Below are positions 53,368 through 60,888 of a stretch of DNA of 64,000 nucleotides, piece by piece. The stretch spans positions 1,798,001 to 1,862,000 of the forward strand of contig OY970334.1 of the NCBI GenBank assembly GCA_963717445.1, in the 5' to 3' direction. A program made the position numbers and the translations under genes. How positions within the stretch are numbered: the stretch's first letter is position 1; each line of letters opens with the position of its first letter. This stretch comes from JAGVPT01 sp963717445. GTDB lineage: Bacteria > Bacteroidota > Ignavibacteria > UBA10030 > UBA8401. Under the pieces are notes generated by a model. That model worked only from the letters and a program-made list of their open reading frames with translations. It was not told the origin of the DNA and did not search any database.

Positions 53368-53708
53368 CCCTCGCTACCGGTTCAATCAGAAAAACCCTGT
53401 TTGAAAAAACGGGGTTTTCTGTTTATCGTGCTTTGCCGAGGTCTTCTCCTCTTCTCTTTTACCCCCGCCTTTTCACGCCTCCAACTCTGAAGCAAGTGGA
53501 TTATTGAAATTCGCCTCAAATAGTTCTACCTTTGAAGCATATTCATTTACCGTTTTTCTTTGCTTCAATTCATTCGACATCTCACATTGAGAACCGGACG
53601 GCTAACTTTTTATTGACACCGCTGAAGCGTAAAAGGTTTAGCCCGTTCGAAAATATTTTGACAGTTTGAATTTTCTTTAGCACCGATGATATTGCACGGA
53701 GGACACAT
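53368..53708 (+). other. 341-bp intergenic region before the adenosine-specific kinase gene
   Basis: It begins with the terminator at 53389-53423. The rest is noncoding; two TTGACA hexamers (53613, 53658) occur, but neither has a good -10 at 16-18 bp. The region ends with the GGAGGACACAT ribosome site. Confidence 0.4.
53389..53423 (+). terminator. Intrinsic terminator of the cold-shock gene
   Basis: AAAACCCTGTTT pairs with AAACGGGGTTTT around a GAAA-type loop, then TCTGTTTA. It lies about 20 bp past the stop. Confidence 0.8.
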
Positions 53709-54191
53709 ATGGAAATAAAAGTTATTGCAATAGAAAAGCCTGAAGCGACAAATTTTATTTTGGGCCAGTCTCATTTCATAAAAACAGTCGAAGATATTCA
53801 TGAAGCCATCGTCCAAACAAATTCGCAAATAAAATTCGGCGTCGGTTTCTGTGAGTCGTCCGGGCCGGCTCTTGTTCGATGGTCAGGCAATGATTCAGCT
53901 CTTATCGACCTCGCGAAGAAAAACGCACTCAACCTTTCATGCGGACATTGCTTTATCCTCTTCATGGAAAACGGATTCCCCGTCAACGTGCTGAACATCG
54001 TCAAGAACATTCCCGAAGTGTGCAGCATCTATTGCGCAACGGCAAACCGGGTGGAAGTCATTGTCGCTGAATCCGATCAAGGGCGCGGTATCATGGGCGT
54101 CATCGATGGTGTAAGGTCAAAAGGAATCGAGACCGAAGAAGAGATCAAAGTAAGAAAAGAGTTCTTACGAAAAATCGGATATAAATTGTAA
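53709..54191 (+). CDS. Adenosine-specific kinase (PF04008 family)
   Basis: 160 residues. The family pattern is clear: MEIKVIAIEKPEATNFILGQ, then GVGFCESSGPALVRWSGND, then GHCFILFMENGFPVNVLNIV and the Gly-rich DQGRGIMGVIDGVRSKGIE near the end. The family name comes from a structural-genomics study that found adenosine binding and kinase activity; the physiological role is poorly known. A GGAGG site gives a certain start. It lies 42 bp before hutU on the same strand, so cotranscription is possible. Confidence 0.88.
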   Translation: MEIKVIAIEKPEATNFILGQSHFIKTVEDIHEAIVQTNSQIKFGVGFCESSGPALVRWSGNDSALIDLAKKNALNLSCGHCFILFMENGFPVNVLNIVKNIPEVCSIYCATANRVEVIVAESDQGRGIMGVIDGVRSKGIETEEEIKVRKEFLRKIGYKL

Positions 54192-54233
54192 CCAATGGAT
54201 GTTTTTTTGACGTGATGGTATTTCTTCTCGAGG

Positions 54234-55919
54234 ATGATGCCTCCCCCACGATCAAATACGCACCGCACGATTACCGCGCCGCGCGGGTTAGAACGATCCT
54301 GCAAAGGATGGATTCAAGAAGCCGCCCTCCGCATGTTGATGAACAACCTTGACCCTGCCGTTGCCGAGAAACCGCAGGAGTTGATCGTCTACGGAGGAAC
54401 GGGAAAAGCTGCCCGCAACTGGGAATGTTTCGACGCAATTGTCGAAAGCCTGAAACATCTCGAGAATGACGAAACATTGCTTGTTCAATCGGGAAAGCCG
54501 GTCGGAATTTTCCGGACATACGAAAACGCACCGCGCGTTCTCATCTCCAATGCAATGCTCGTCCCGAAATGGGCAACGTGGGATGAATTCCGCAGGCTTG
54601 AGGGTCTCGGCCTTACGATGTACGGACAGATGACCGCCGGCAGTTGGATCTACATCGGCACACAAGGAATTCTGCAAGGGACGTACGAAACATTTGCCGC
54701 ATGTGCGGCAAAGCATTTTGGAGGAACGCTTGCCGGAAGATTCCTCCTCACAGCCGGCCTTGGTGGAATGGGAGGTGCACAGCCGCTCGCTGCGACGATG
54801 AACGGCGCTGCATGCCTTGTCGTCGAAGTCGACCGCGACCGGATTGAAAAACGGCTTCGCACACAGTATCTCGACAGAATGACGGAAGATTTTGATGAGG
54901 CACTCTCCCTTATCCGCGAAGCAAAAACAAAGAAACAACCTCTCTCCGTCGGACTTCTGGGGAATGCCGCAGACATCATTCCAAAGATCGCTCAAGGAAA
55001 ATTTCTTCCCGACATTGTCACCGACCAAACATCTGCACACGATACGTTGAACGGCTATGTTCCGGCAAGGTTAGCGTATAATGAGGCATTAGGTCTTAGG
55101 GAAAAGAACCCTAAAAAATATGTGGCACTTACGCAAGCGTCTATCGCAGAGCATGTGCGCGCAATGCTGAAGCTTTTGAAGAAAGGCGCCGTTGTGTTCG
55201 ATTACGGAAATAACATTCGCGGAGAGGCGCTAACTAACGGCGTGAAGAACGCCTTCGACATCCCCGGCTTCGTTCCGGAATACATTCGACCTTTGTTCTG
55301 CGACGGCAAAGGCCCGTTCAGGTGGGCAGCGTTATCGGGAAATCCTGAAGACATTTACCGAACCGACCGCGCCGTGATGGAAACTTTTCCTGAAAACAAA
55401 CCGCTCTGCAACTGGATAGAAAAAGCTCAGAAGCGCGTTGCATTTCAAGGACTGCCTGCGCGGATATGCTGGCTCGGGTATGGAGAGCGAGCTGCGATGG
55501 GGAAAATTTTCAACGATCTGATTGCGCACGGAGAGGTCAGCGCACCGATTGTTATCGGACGCGACCACCTGGATTGCGGATCAGTCGCTTCGCCGAATCG
55601 CGAAACGGAAAAAATGAAAGACGGCAGCGACGCAATTGCCGATTGGCCGATTCTCAATGCTCTATTAAATGCGGTAGGCGGAGCAAGCTGGGTGAGCGTA
55701 CATCATGGCGGCGGCGTTGGCATTGGGAACTCGATCCATGCGGGAATGGTGGTCGTCGCCGACGGAACAAAGGAGGCAGAAATACGATTGCAACGCGTAC
55801 TGACGTACGACCCTGGAATGGGGATTATCCGCCATGCAGATGCGGGATACGAGGAAGCAATCGAGAATGCAAAGAGGTGGAACGTTAAAATCCCGATGAT
55901 GCCAGTAACAAAATCATAA
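54234..55919 (+). CDS. hutU: Urocanate hydratase
   Basis: 561 residues. It begins with the family start RGLERSCKGWIQEAALRMLM; NAD is bound at YGGTGKAARNWECF. The catalytic-loop Cys in LPARICWLGYGER is residue 412, equivalent to Cys410 of the Pseudomonas enzyme. The later GRDHLDCGSVASPNRETE has Cys where many homologues have Ser. It converts urocanate to imidazolonepropionate. Two adjacent ATGs (54234, 54237) compete for a GAGG site. Histidine ammonia-lyase (hutH) is not in the window. Confidence 0.96.
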   Translation: MMPPPRSNTHRTITAPRGLERSCKGWIQEAALRMLMNNLDPAVAEKPQELIVYGGTGKAARNWECFDAIVESLKHLENDETLLVQSGKPVGIFRTYENAPRVLISNAMLVPKWATWDEFRRLEGLGLTMYGQMTAGSWIYIGTQGILQGTYETFAACAAKHFGGTLAGRFLLTAGLGGMGGAQPLAATMNGAACLVVEVDRDRIEKRLRTQYLDRMTEDFDEALSLIREAKTKKQPLSVGLLGNAADIIPKIAQGKFLPDIVTDQTSAHDTLNGYVPARLAYNEALGLREKNPKKYVALTQASIAEHVRAMLKLLKKGAVVFDYGNNIRGEALTNGVKNAFDIPGFVPEYIRPLFCDGKGPFRWAALSGNPEDIYRTDRAVMETFPENKPLCNWIEKAQKRVAFQGLPARICWLGYGERAAMGKIFNDLIAHGEVSAPIVIGRDHLDCGSVASPNRETEKMKDGSDAIADWPILNALLNAVGGASWVSVHHGGGVGIGNSIHAGMVVVADGTKEAEIRLQRVLTYDPGMGIIRHADAGYEEAIENAKRWNVKIPMMPVTKS

Positions 55920-55923
55920 AAAA

Positions 55924-56112
55924 ATGACGATCGGGTTATGTGAGACGTGTAGCTTTCATACGCGTATCACCAACAAACAGAAGAACACATTTCATTTGTG
56001 CGAGAAAAGTAAAACCGACTCCACATTTAGTAAATACCCGCGGTTGCCGGTCTTGAACTGCAAGGGATATCAATCCACGAAAAGCTCGAAGGGGCGCGAA
56101 GAAAAGAAATAG
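55924..56112 (+). CDS. Small conserved Cys-rich protein of unknown function
   Basis: 62 residues beginning 4 bp after hutU. Four cysteines (LCETC, LCEKS, LNCKGY) and the segment FSKYPRLPVLNCKGY look like a small zinc-binding protein type (CxxC ... C ... YPRLPVxxCxGY) that I recall from several bacterial groups but cannot name. Its Lys/Glu end is poorly conserved-looking. It has no good ribosome site, so translational coupling to hutU is likely. The pattern argues for a real gene. Confidence 0.6.
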   Translation: MTIGLCETCSFHTRITNKQKNTFHLCEKSKTDSTFSKYPRLPVLNCKGYQSTKSSKGREEKK

Positions 56113-56139
56113 TATTCCACTATGCATTGGGGGGGAAGC

Positions 56140-56612
56140 ATGATTGAACTACTTTACAAGGAAGAAGTTTTCGAAATTATCGGTGCCGCTATCGAAGTGC
56201 ATCAAGAATTGGGGCACGGTTTTCTCGAAGCTGTGTACCAGGAAGCAATTCAAATTGAACTGGGGCAAAGGCAAATTCCATTTGAGCCCCAAAAAAGCCT
56301 TCGCATCCGATATATATAGAGCAGATTTTACAGAAGGAGTATATTGCGGACTTCATTTGCTACGGCAAAATAATTATCGAGCTGAAAGCATTGGACAGAC
56401 TTTCAGGCAAAGAAGAGGCTCAAATTTTAAATCATCTTAAAGCAACAGGCTTAAGGGTTGGACTACTTATCAACTTTGGAAGTGTTGGAAAGTTGGAGTG
56501 GAAACGATTTGAGACATCTGAAAAATCGCCTCTCGCCAAGCCGCCAAGGCGCAAGAACTTGATTTTTGAATCATTTTGCGACTTTGCGTCTTTGCGTGAG
56601 CCTTACTTTTAA
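56140..56612 (+). pseudogene. GxxExxY-family gene broken by a TA-repeat frameshift
   Basis: From ATG 56140 the frame reads IELLYKEEVFEIIGAAIEV and GHGFLEAVYQEA, with the family motif G-F-L-E-A-V-Y. It stops at TAG just after TATATATA (56311-56318). In the frame two bases on, EQILQKEYIADFICYGKIII follows, then ELKALDRLSGKEEAQIL and GLLINFG, the expected second half with the PD-(D/E)XK-like D...ELK pair. Removing one TA restores the whole chain. The end runs into the 119-bp repeat copy B. Confidence 0.85.
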
Positions 56613-56629
56613 AATTATTCAGAAGTCTC
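56511..56629. repeat. 119-bp dispersed repeat, copy B (inverted relative to 4703-4821)
   Basis: Same length as copy A and about 86% identical in reverse complement by hand alignment. It starts immediately after the last conserved residues of the broken GxxExxY gene (LEWKRFET) and contains its stop codon. Internal palindromy as in copy A. Confidence 0.8.
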
Positions 56630-56647
56630 GATTTATAAGATAATCCT

Positions 56648-56692
56648 CGAAGGACACGAAGAAACACTAAGTTTTTTCTTCGTGGCCCTTCG
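56648..56692 (+). repeat. CACGAAG-type inverted repeat before hutI
   Basis: The left arm CGAAGGACACGAAGAA faces TTCTTCGTGGCCCTTCG with about one bulge. It lies 21 bp before the hutI ATG. Similar CACGAAG palindromes are scattered in many environmental genomes; it may affect hutI expression. Confidence 0.55.
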
Positions 56693-56713
56693 TGTTCTTC
56701 GTGGAATGAAAAA

Positions 56714-57952
56714 ATGAACTTATTCATCAAAAATATCGGACAGCTTGTCACTGTTGCATCGAACGGGAAGCCGTTCAAGGCCGGAAGAGAAATGCGCGAG
56801 CTGAACATTATTGACAACGCGGCTGTGCTCATCGAAAACGGAATTATTCAGCAGATCGGACCGTCGGATAAGTTATCCGCTCCAACCGACATCGACGTGC
56901 TCGATGTTGCCAATCGCGTCGCGTTGCCTGGATTTGTCGACTCGCACACCCATACCGTATTTGCCGGGAGTCGTGAGAATGAATTTGCTATGCGTGCAGA
57001 GGGAAGATCGTACACGGAGATTGCAAACGTGGGGGGTGGAATCCTCTCTACGATGAAGGCAACGCGCGCTGCTACAAAAAAAGAACTGCTCCGGTCGGCC
57101 GGGCGCCGGCTGAACGAGATGATGAAACTTGGAACAACAACCGTCGAAATTAAGAGCGGCTACGGGTTACGCGTTGACGCAGAAACAAAGATACTCGACG
57201 TCCTGCACGACCTTCGCAGGGATCATTACATGAATGTGATTCCGACGTTTCTTGGTGCGCATGCCTTCCCTCCTGAATTCACCGAGGACAGAAACGGTTA
57301 TGTTGAACTTATTACGAGTAAAATGCTGCCGTACATCGGCGAGCGGCAGCTAGCGGTATTCTGCGATGTCTTTTGCGATGAAGGATATTTCGATCTTCAT
57401 CAAACAGAACAGATTCTTCTGGAAGCAAAGCGGTTCGGCCTTATCCCGAAAGTCCATGCAGACCAACTTTTCGCAATCGGCGGAACAGAGCTTGGAATCC
57501 ACCTTAACGCGATTTCGGTTGATCATCTCGAACATCTTACACCAAACGGGATCGAAGCGCTGAAAAAATCGTCGACGATCGCCACAGTTCTCCCCGGGCC
57601 GTCCTTTTTCCTGAACCATCCGTACGCACCTGCTCGCTCTATTATCGATGCAAACATCCCGTTAGCGATTGCAACAGATTTCAATCCCGGTTCATCAATG
57701 TCATTTTCCATGCCGATGATGATGACCATTGCATGTACACAAATGAAGATGACGCCGGAAGAAGTAATTGCCGCCTCCACGCTTAACGGAGCTGCAGCCC
57801 TTGGACTCTCACACGAGACAGGAAGTATCGAGGTCGGCAAACAGGCGGATATTGTCGTGTATGATGTTCCAAATTACAGGTATATTCCGTATCATTACGG
57901 TGTTAACCATGCTTGGAAAATAATCAAGAACGGGACTGTGCTTGAATTCTAA
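56714..57952 (+). CDS. hutI: Imidazolonepropionase
   Basis: 412 residues of the amidohydrolase fold. Metal site: GFVDSHTHTVFAGSREN with the HxH pair; later His residues in LGAHAFPPEF and VHADQL, and the Asp in ATDFNPGSSMS. The substrate loop has EIKSGYGLR. It hydrolyses 4-imidazolone-5-propionate to formimino-glutamate. ATG 56714 is clear from the motif spacing but has only a weak ribosome site. It overlaps the DUF429 gene by 11 bp. Confidence 0.96.
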   Translation: MNLFIKNIGQLVTVASNGKPFKAGREMRELNIIDNAAVLIENGIIQQIGPSDKLSAPTDIDVLDVANRVALPGFVDSHTHTVFAGSRENEFAMRAEGRSYTEIANVGGGILSTMKATRAATKKELLRSAGRRLNEMMKLGTTTVEIKSGYGLRVDAETKILDVLHDLRRDHYMNVIPTFLGAHAFPPEFTEDRNGYVELITSKMLPYIGERQLAVFCDVFCDEGYFDLHQTEQILLEAKRFGLIPKVHADQLFAIGGTELGIHLNAISVDHLEHLTPNGIEALKKSSTIATVLPGPSFFLNHPYAPARSIIDANIPLAIATDFNPGSSMSFSMPMMMTIACTQMKMTPEEVIAASTLNGAAALGLSHETGSIEVGKQADIVVYDVPNYRYIPYHYGVNHAWKIIKNGTVLEF

Positions 57953-58562
57953 TCGAAAAAGAAAATCTCCGCCATTGGTCGCAGGAATCGACCTTGCGGG
58001 GAGTCCGAAGCGCAACACCGGAGTTTGTCTTTTGAAAGGAAAACGGATTACCTACTGGAAGACGTTGTTTTCGAATGATGAGATTTTGGAATTTATCGAC
58101 AGGACACGACCTCACCTCATTGCAATTGATGCTCCCCTGAATCTTCCCCCGGGAAGAAAAACGCTCGATGACCGGAACGGCGAACATTTTCGGCCATGCG
58201 ACCGGGAGTTGTTAAAACGCGGAATCCGATTCTTCCCCATCACGCTTGGACCGATGCGAATGTTAACCCAACGAGGGATCGAACTGAAGAAGAAATTCAC
58301 GCGCAAAGGTTATGACGTTATTGAAATGTACCCAGGTGCGGCGCAGGATGTTTGGAAAACCGGCCGCAAGCAGGACGGACTTCATAAGCTGCGAAGAGGG
58401 CTTGAGAAACTCGGAGTTAAAGGACTCGACAAAAAAATGAACGGCGATGAACTTGATGCAGCCACCGGCGCGTTGGTCGGGTTCTGGTATATGAAGGGCA
58501 AGGCGGAAGTGTTAGGAAATTTTAAAGAAGGCGCGATTGTTATTCCATTCCCAATGCCTTGA
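57942..58562 (+). CDS. DUF429 (PF04250) family protein, predicted RNase H-like fold
   Basis: 206 residues. The conserved core is VAGIDLAGSPKRNTG, then PHLIAIDAPLNLPPG, then RFFPITLGPMRMLTQRG and DELDAATGALVGFW, with acidic residues (GIDLA, IDAP, DELDAA) placed as in RNase H-like nucleases. The activity is unproven. The frame opens with TTG 57942, overlapping the hutI end; a TTG at 57975 is an alternative. Nothing in the hut pathway needs it, so its location may reflect coupling only. Confidence 0.75.
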   Translation: MNSNRKRKSPPLVAGIDLAGSPKRNTGVCLLKGKRITYWKTLFSNDEILEFIDRTRPHLIAIDAPLNLPPGRKTLDDRNGEHFRPCDRELLKRGIRFFPITLGPMRMLTQRGIELKKKFTRKGYDVIEMYPGAAQDVWKTGRKQDGLHKLRRGLEKLGVKGLDKKMNGDELDAATGALVGFWYMKGKAEVLGNFKEGAIVIPFPMP

Positions 58563-58572
58563 ATTCTGTCTC

Positions 58573-58624
58573 CTGTATTCTGTATTCTGTATTCCCATGC
58601 TGGAATACAGAATACAGAATACAG
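58573..58624 (+). repeat. Perfect 22-bp inverted repeat made of tandem 7-mers
   Basis: Each arm is three tandem copies of CTGTATT-type heptamers; 58573-58594 is the exact reverse complement of 58603-58624, with an 8-nt loop. Further GAATACA copies follow to about 58637. It lies between the DUF429 gene and ftcD. With no U tract, it looks like a dispersed palindrome rather than a terminator. Confidence 0.8.
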
Positions 58625-58654
58625 AATACAGAATATTAATACAGAAAACCATCC

Positions 58655-59674
58655 ATGACAAAAATCATTGAATGCGTTCCGAATTTCAGCGAAGGACGCA
58701 ATGCAGGCACGATCAAAGCGATTGCTGAGAGCATCCACAATGTCGACAATGTTAAATTGCTGAACGTTGAGCCGGACAAGGACTACAACCGCGTTGTCGT
58801 AACGTTTATCGGAGACCCGGAAGGCGTTGGCGAGGCGGCGTTCCAATCGACGAAGATCGCGTCGATGCTGATCAACATGGAACGCCACAAAGGCGAACAC
58901 CCGCGGATCGGTGCGACGGACGTTGTTCCATTTATCCCCGTTTCGGGTGCCACGATGGACGAATGCATCGGGCTTGCAAATGCTTACGGACACCGTGTTG
59001 CCTCCGACCTTCATATTCCTGTTTATCTTTACGAAGCGGCGGCAAAATCCCCCGATAGAAAAAATCTCGCCGATATACGCAAGGGAGAATATGAAGGCCT
59101 CCCTGAAAAACTTCTCGACCCAAAATGGAAACCGGATTACGGAGAATCTGCCTTCAACAAAAAATCGGGTGCAACCGTAACCGGTGCTCGAACATTTCTG
59201 ATCGCATACAATGTCAACCTCAATACCGCCGATGCATCTGTGGCTCAGGAAATTGCGCAACGCATCCGGGAAAGCGGTCGTGTAAAAAAGGATGCATCTG
59301 GAAACACTGTCAAGGATGAAAAAGGGGAAACGGTGAAAATTCCGGGAACCTTGAAAGCTGTGAAAGCGATGGGTGTAGTCGTTGAACGGCTCAATATTGC
59401 TCAGGTCTCAATCAACCTTGTCGATTATGAAACAACTCCTCCTCATATTGCGTTTGAAGAGGTGAAAAAACATGCCCATTCGCTCGGCGTCGAGGCCACC
59501 GGAAGTGAGATTGTCGGATTGACCCCGCTCAAGGCGTTGCTGATGGCCGGAAAATTCTACAATCCCGGTGAAACGTCGGAGGAACGATTGATCTCGCTCG
59601 CTGTAGAGCGATTAGGATTGAATCAACTGGATCAGTTCGATCCGCAGAAGAAAATTATAGAGTACCAATTGTAA
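58655..59674 (+). CDS. ftcD: Glutamate formimidoyltransferase
   Basis: 339 residues: MTKIIECVPNFSEGRNAGTI, HKGEHPRIGATDVVPFIPV with the catalytic His, and AMGVVVERLNIAQVSINLVD. It moves the formimino group of formimino-glutamate to tetrahydrofolate, releasing glutamate. It is the transferase domain only; the cyclodeaminase is the separate fchA. The 59674 stop is followed by the TIR-flanked GxxExxY cassette. Confidence 0.95.
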   Translation: MTKIIECVPNFSEGRNAGTIKAIAESIHNVDNVKLLNVEPDKDYNRVVVTFIGDPEGVGEAAFQSTKIASMLINMERHKGEHPRIGATDVVPFIPVSGATMDECIGLANAYGHRVASDLHIPVYLYEAAAKSPDRKNLADIRKGEYEGLPEKLLDPKWKPDYGESAFNKKSGATVTGARTFLIAYNVNLNTADASVAQEIAQRIRESGRVKKDASGNTVKDEKGETVKIPGTLKAVKAMGVVVERLNIAQVSINLVDYETTPPHIAFEEVKKHAHSLGVEATGSEIVGLTPLKALLMAGKFYNPGETSEERLISLAVERLGLNQLDQFDPQKKIIEYQL

Positions 59675-59682
59675 AGGAATCA

Positions 59683-59814
59683 TCACGCAAAGACGCTAAG
59701 ACGCAGGGGGGGCAATGTTGAATGCATGAAAATGAAATTGCCATAGGGATTTCTCACGCAAAGGCGCTAAGACGCAAAGGGGGGAATGTTAAATGCACGA
59801 GAATGAAATTGCCA
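59683..59814 (+). repeat. Tandem duplication of the 5' end of the GxxExxY cassette
   Basis: Unit 1 (59683-59743) and unit 2 (59754-59814), each 61 bp with period 71 bp, share TCACGCAAAG, GCGCTAAGACGC-like and ATGCA-GA-AATGAAATTGCC. Both include an ATG; the first (59722) is out of frame with the second (59793), so only unit 2 starts the gene. Confidence 0.85.
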
Positions 59815-60211
59815 CAAAAATTGTAGATGCTGCATTTAAGATTCATAAAACAGTTGGACCGGGGTTGCTCGAATCTGTTTATGAAACAATTTTAGTACAT
59901 GAATTAACTAAGCGTGGACTCCATTTTACTCGTCAACAAGTAGTTCCGGTTGTTTACGAGCAAGTCCGGTTTGACGAAGGGTTTCGCGCAGATGTTATAG
60001 TTGAAAACAAAGTCATTGTTGAATTGAAGTCGGTCGAGACAATCGCACCGATTCACAAGAAACAATTATTGACTTATTTACGGCTGGCTGATAAAAGACT
60101 TGGACTTCTTATCAATTTTGGCGACGTTTTGATCAAGAACGGCATTACAAGAGTAGTAAATAATTTAGAAGAATAAATACTAAGTTTTTGCGTCTTGGCG
60201 CCTTTGCGCGA
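59754..60211 (+). mobile_element. TIR-bounded GxxExxY cassette (putative small mobile element)
   Basis: Terminal inverted repeats of 22 bp: the left at 59754-59775 (TCACGCAAAGGCGCTAAG...) and the right at 60190-60211 (...TTGGCGCCTTTGCGCGA) match at 20 of 22 positions. They enclose one gene and split the ftcD-fchA junction. No transposase is present and no target duplication was found by eye. Confidence 0.6.
59793..60176 (+). CDS. GxxExxY protein, predicted PD-(D/E)XK-like fold (PF13366)
   Basis: 127 residues. The hallmark G-L-L-E-S-V-Y is in VGPGLLESVYETI (about 22-34), followed by FRADVIVENKVIVELKSVET, where D...E.K resembles the PD-(D/E)XK nuclease core, and LTYLRLADKRLGLLINFGD. The activity is unknown. 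It is an intact relative of the broken gene at 56140. It starts at ATG 59793 after a run of G and is the only gene of the TIR cassette. Confidence 0.88.
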   Translation: MHENEIATKIVDAAFKIHKTVGPGLLESVYETILVHELTKRGLHFTRQQVVPVVYEQVRFDEGFRADVIVENKVIVELKSVETIAPIHKKQLLTYLRLADKRLGLLINFGDVLIKNGITRVVNNLEE

Positions 60212-60236
60212 GATAAAACTGCGGCTTAGAGCAAAA

Positions 60237-60875
60237 ATGATGACTTCAAAAACCGTTAACGACTTTATCAATGACGTTGCCTCAAGCAGCCCTGCTCCAG
60301 GCGGCGGGAGCGTTGCAGCGCTCGCCGGCACACTCGGCATAGCTCTCACATCGATGGTGTGTAATCTCACTATCGGCAAGAAAAAATATCTGGATGTGGA
60401 GAGTGAAATAAAAGAAGTGTTGAAACGATCGGAAACCCTGCGGGCATCGCTCACAACATTAATCGATGAAGATACGGAAGCCTTCAATGCCGTGATGAAT
60501 GCTATGAGCCTGCCGAGAGAAACTGAAGAACAAAAAAAAGAACGAGCGGCTGCAATTCAAAAGGCAACGAAAAATGCTACCGAGGCCCCTATCCGTGTGA
60601 TGAAATTATGTGAAGACGTTCTAACGCTCACAAAGACAGTCGCCGAAAAAGGAAACACCAATTCAATCTCGGACGCGGGCGTTGCGGCGTTAATGCTTCA
60701 TGCAGCATGTCTCGGTGCTAAGCTTAATGTTCAAATCAATCTCGGGGGGATAAATGATTCCGCGTTCGTGCGGGACACATCTTCCCGCGCTGAAAAAATC
60801 TGCCAACGAGTGGAAGCGATGAGCCATGACATTCTTGAACGCGTGAACACATCGCTTTCCCCCACACTCTCATGA
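60237..60875 (+). CDS. fchA: Formimidoyltetrahydrofolate cyclodeaminase
   Basis: 212 residues, all-helical FTCD_C family: SKTVNDFINDVASSSPAPGGGSVAALAG is the signature, followed by EDTEAFNAVMNAM and SISDAGVAALMLHAA. It closes 5-formimino-THF to methenyl-THF and ammonia after FtcD. The start is ATG 60237 or the next ATG 60240; the frame is open to 60195 but that lies inside the cassette's right TIR. Confidence 0.93.
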   Translation: MMTSKTVNDFINDVASSSPAPGGGSVAALAGTLGIALTSMVCNLTIGKKKYLDVESEIKEVLKRSETLRASLTTLIDEDTEAFNAVMNAMSLPRETEEQKKERAAAIQKATKNATEAPIRVMKLCEDVLTLTKTVAEKGNTNSISDAGVAALMLHAACLGAKLNVQINLGGINDSAFVRDTSSRAEKICQRVEAMSHDILERVNTSLSPTLS

Positions 60876-60888
60876 AAGGACGCGTTTG

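Noticed and set aside
53613..53686. Promoter with TTGACA before the adenosine-specific kinase gene
   Set aside because: Two TTGACA hexamers occur, but neither has an acceptable -10 at 16-18 bp.
59722..59800. Upstream ATG of the GxxExxY gene as the true start
   Set aside because: It is 71 bp upstream of 59793 and therefore out of frame; its peptide loses the family motif.
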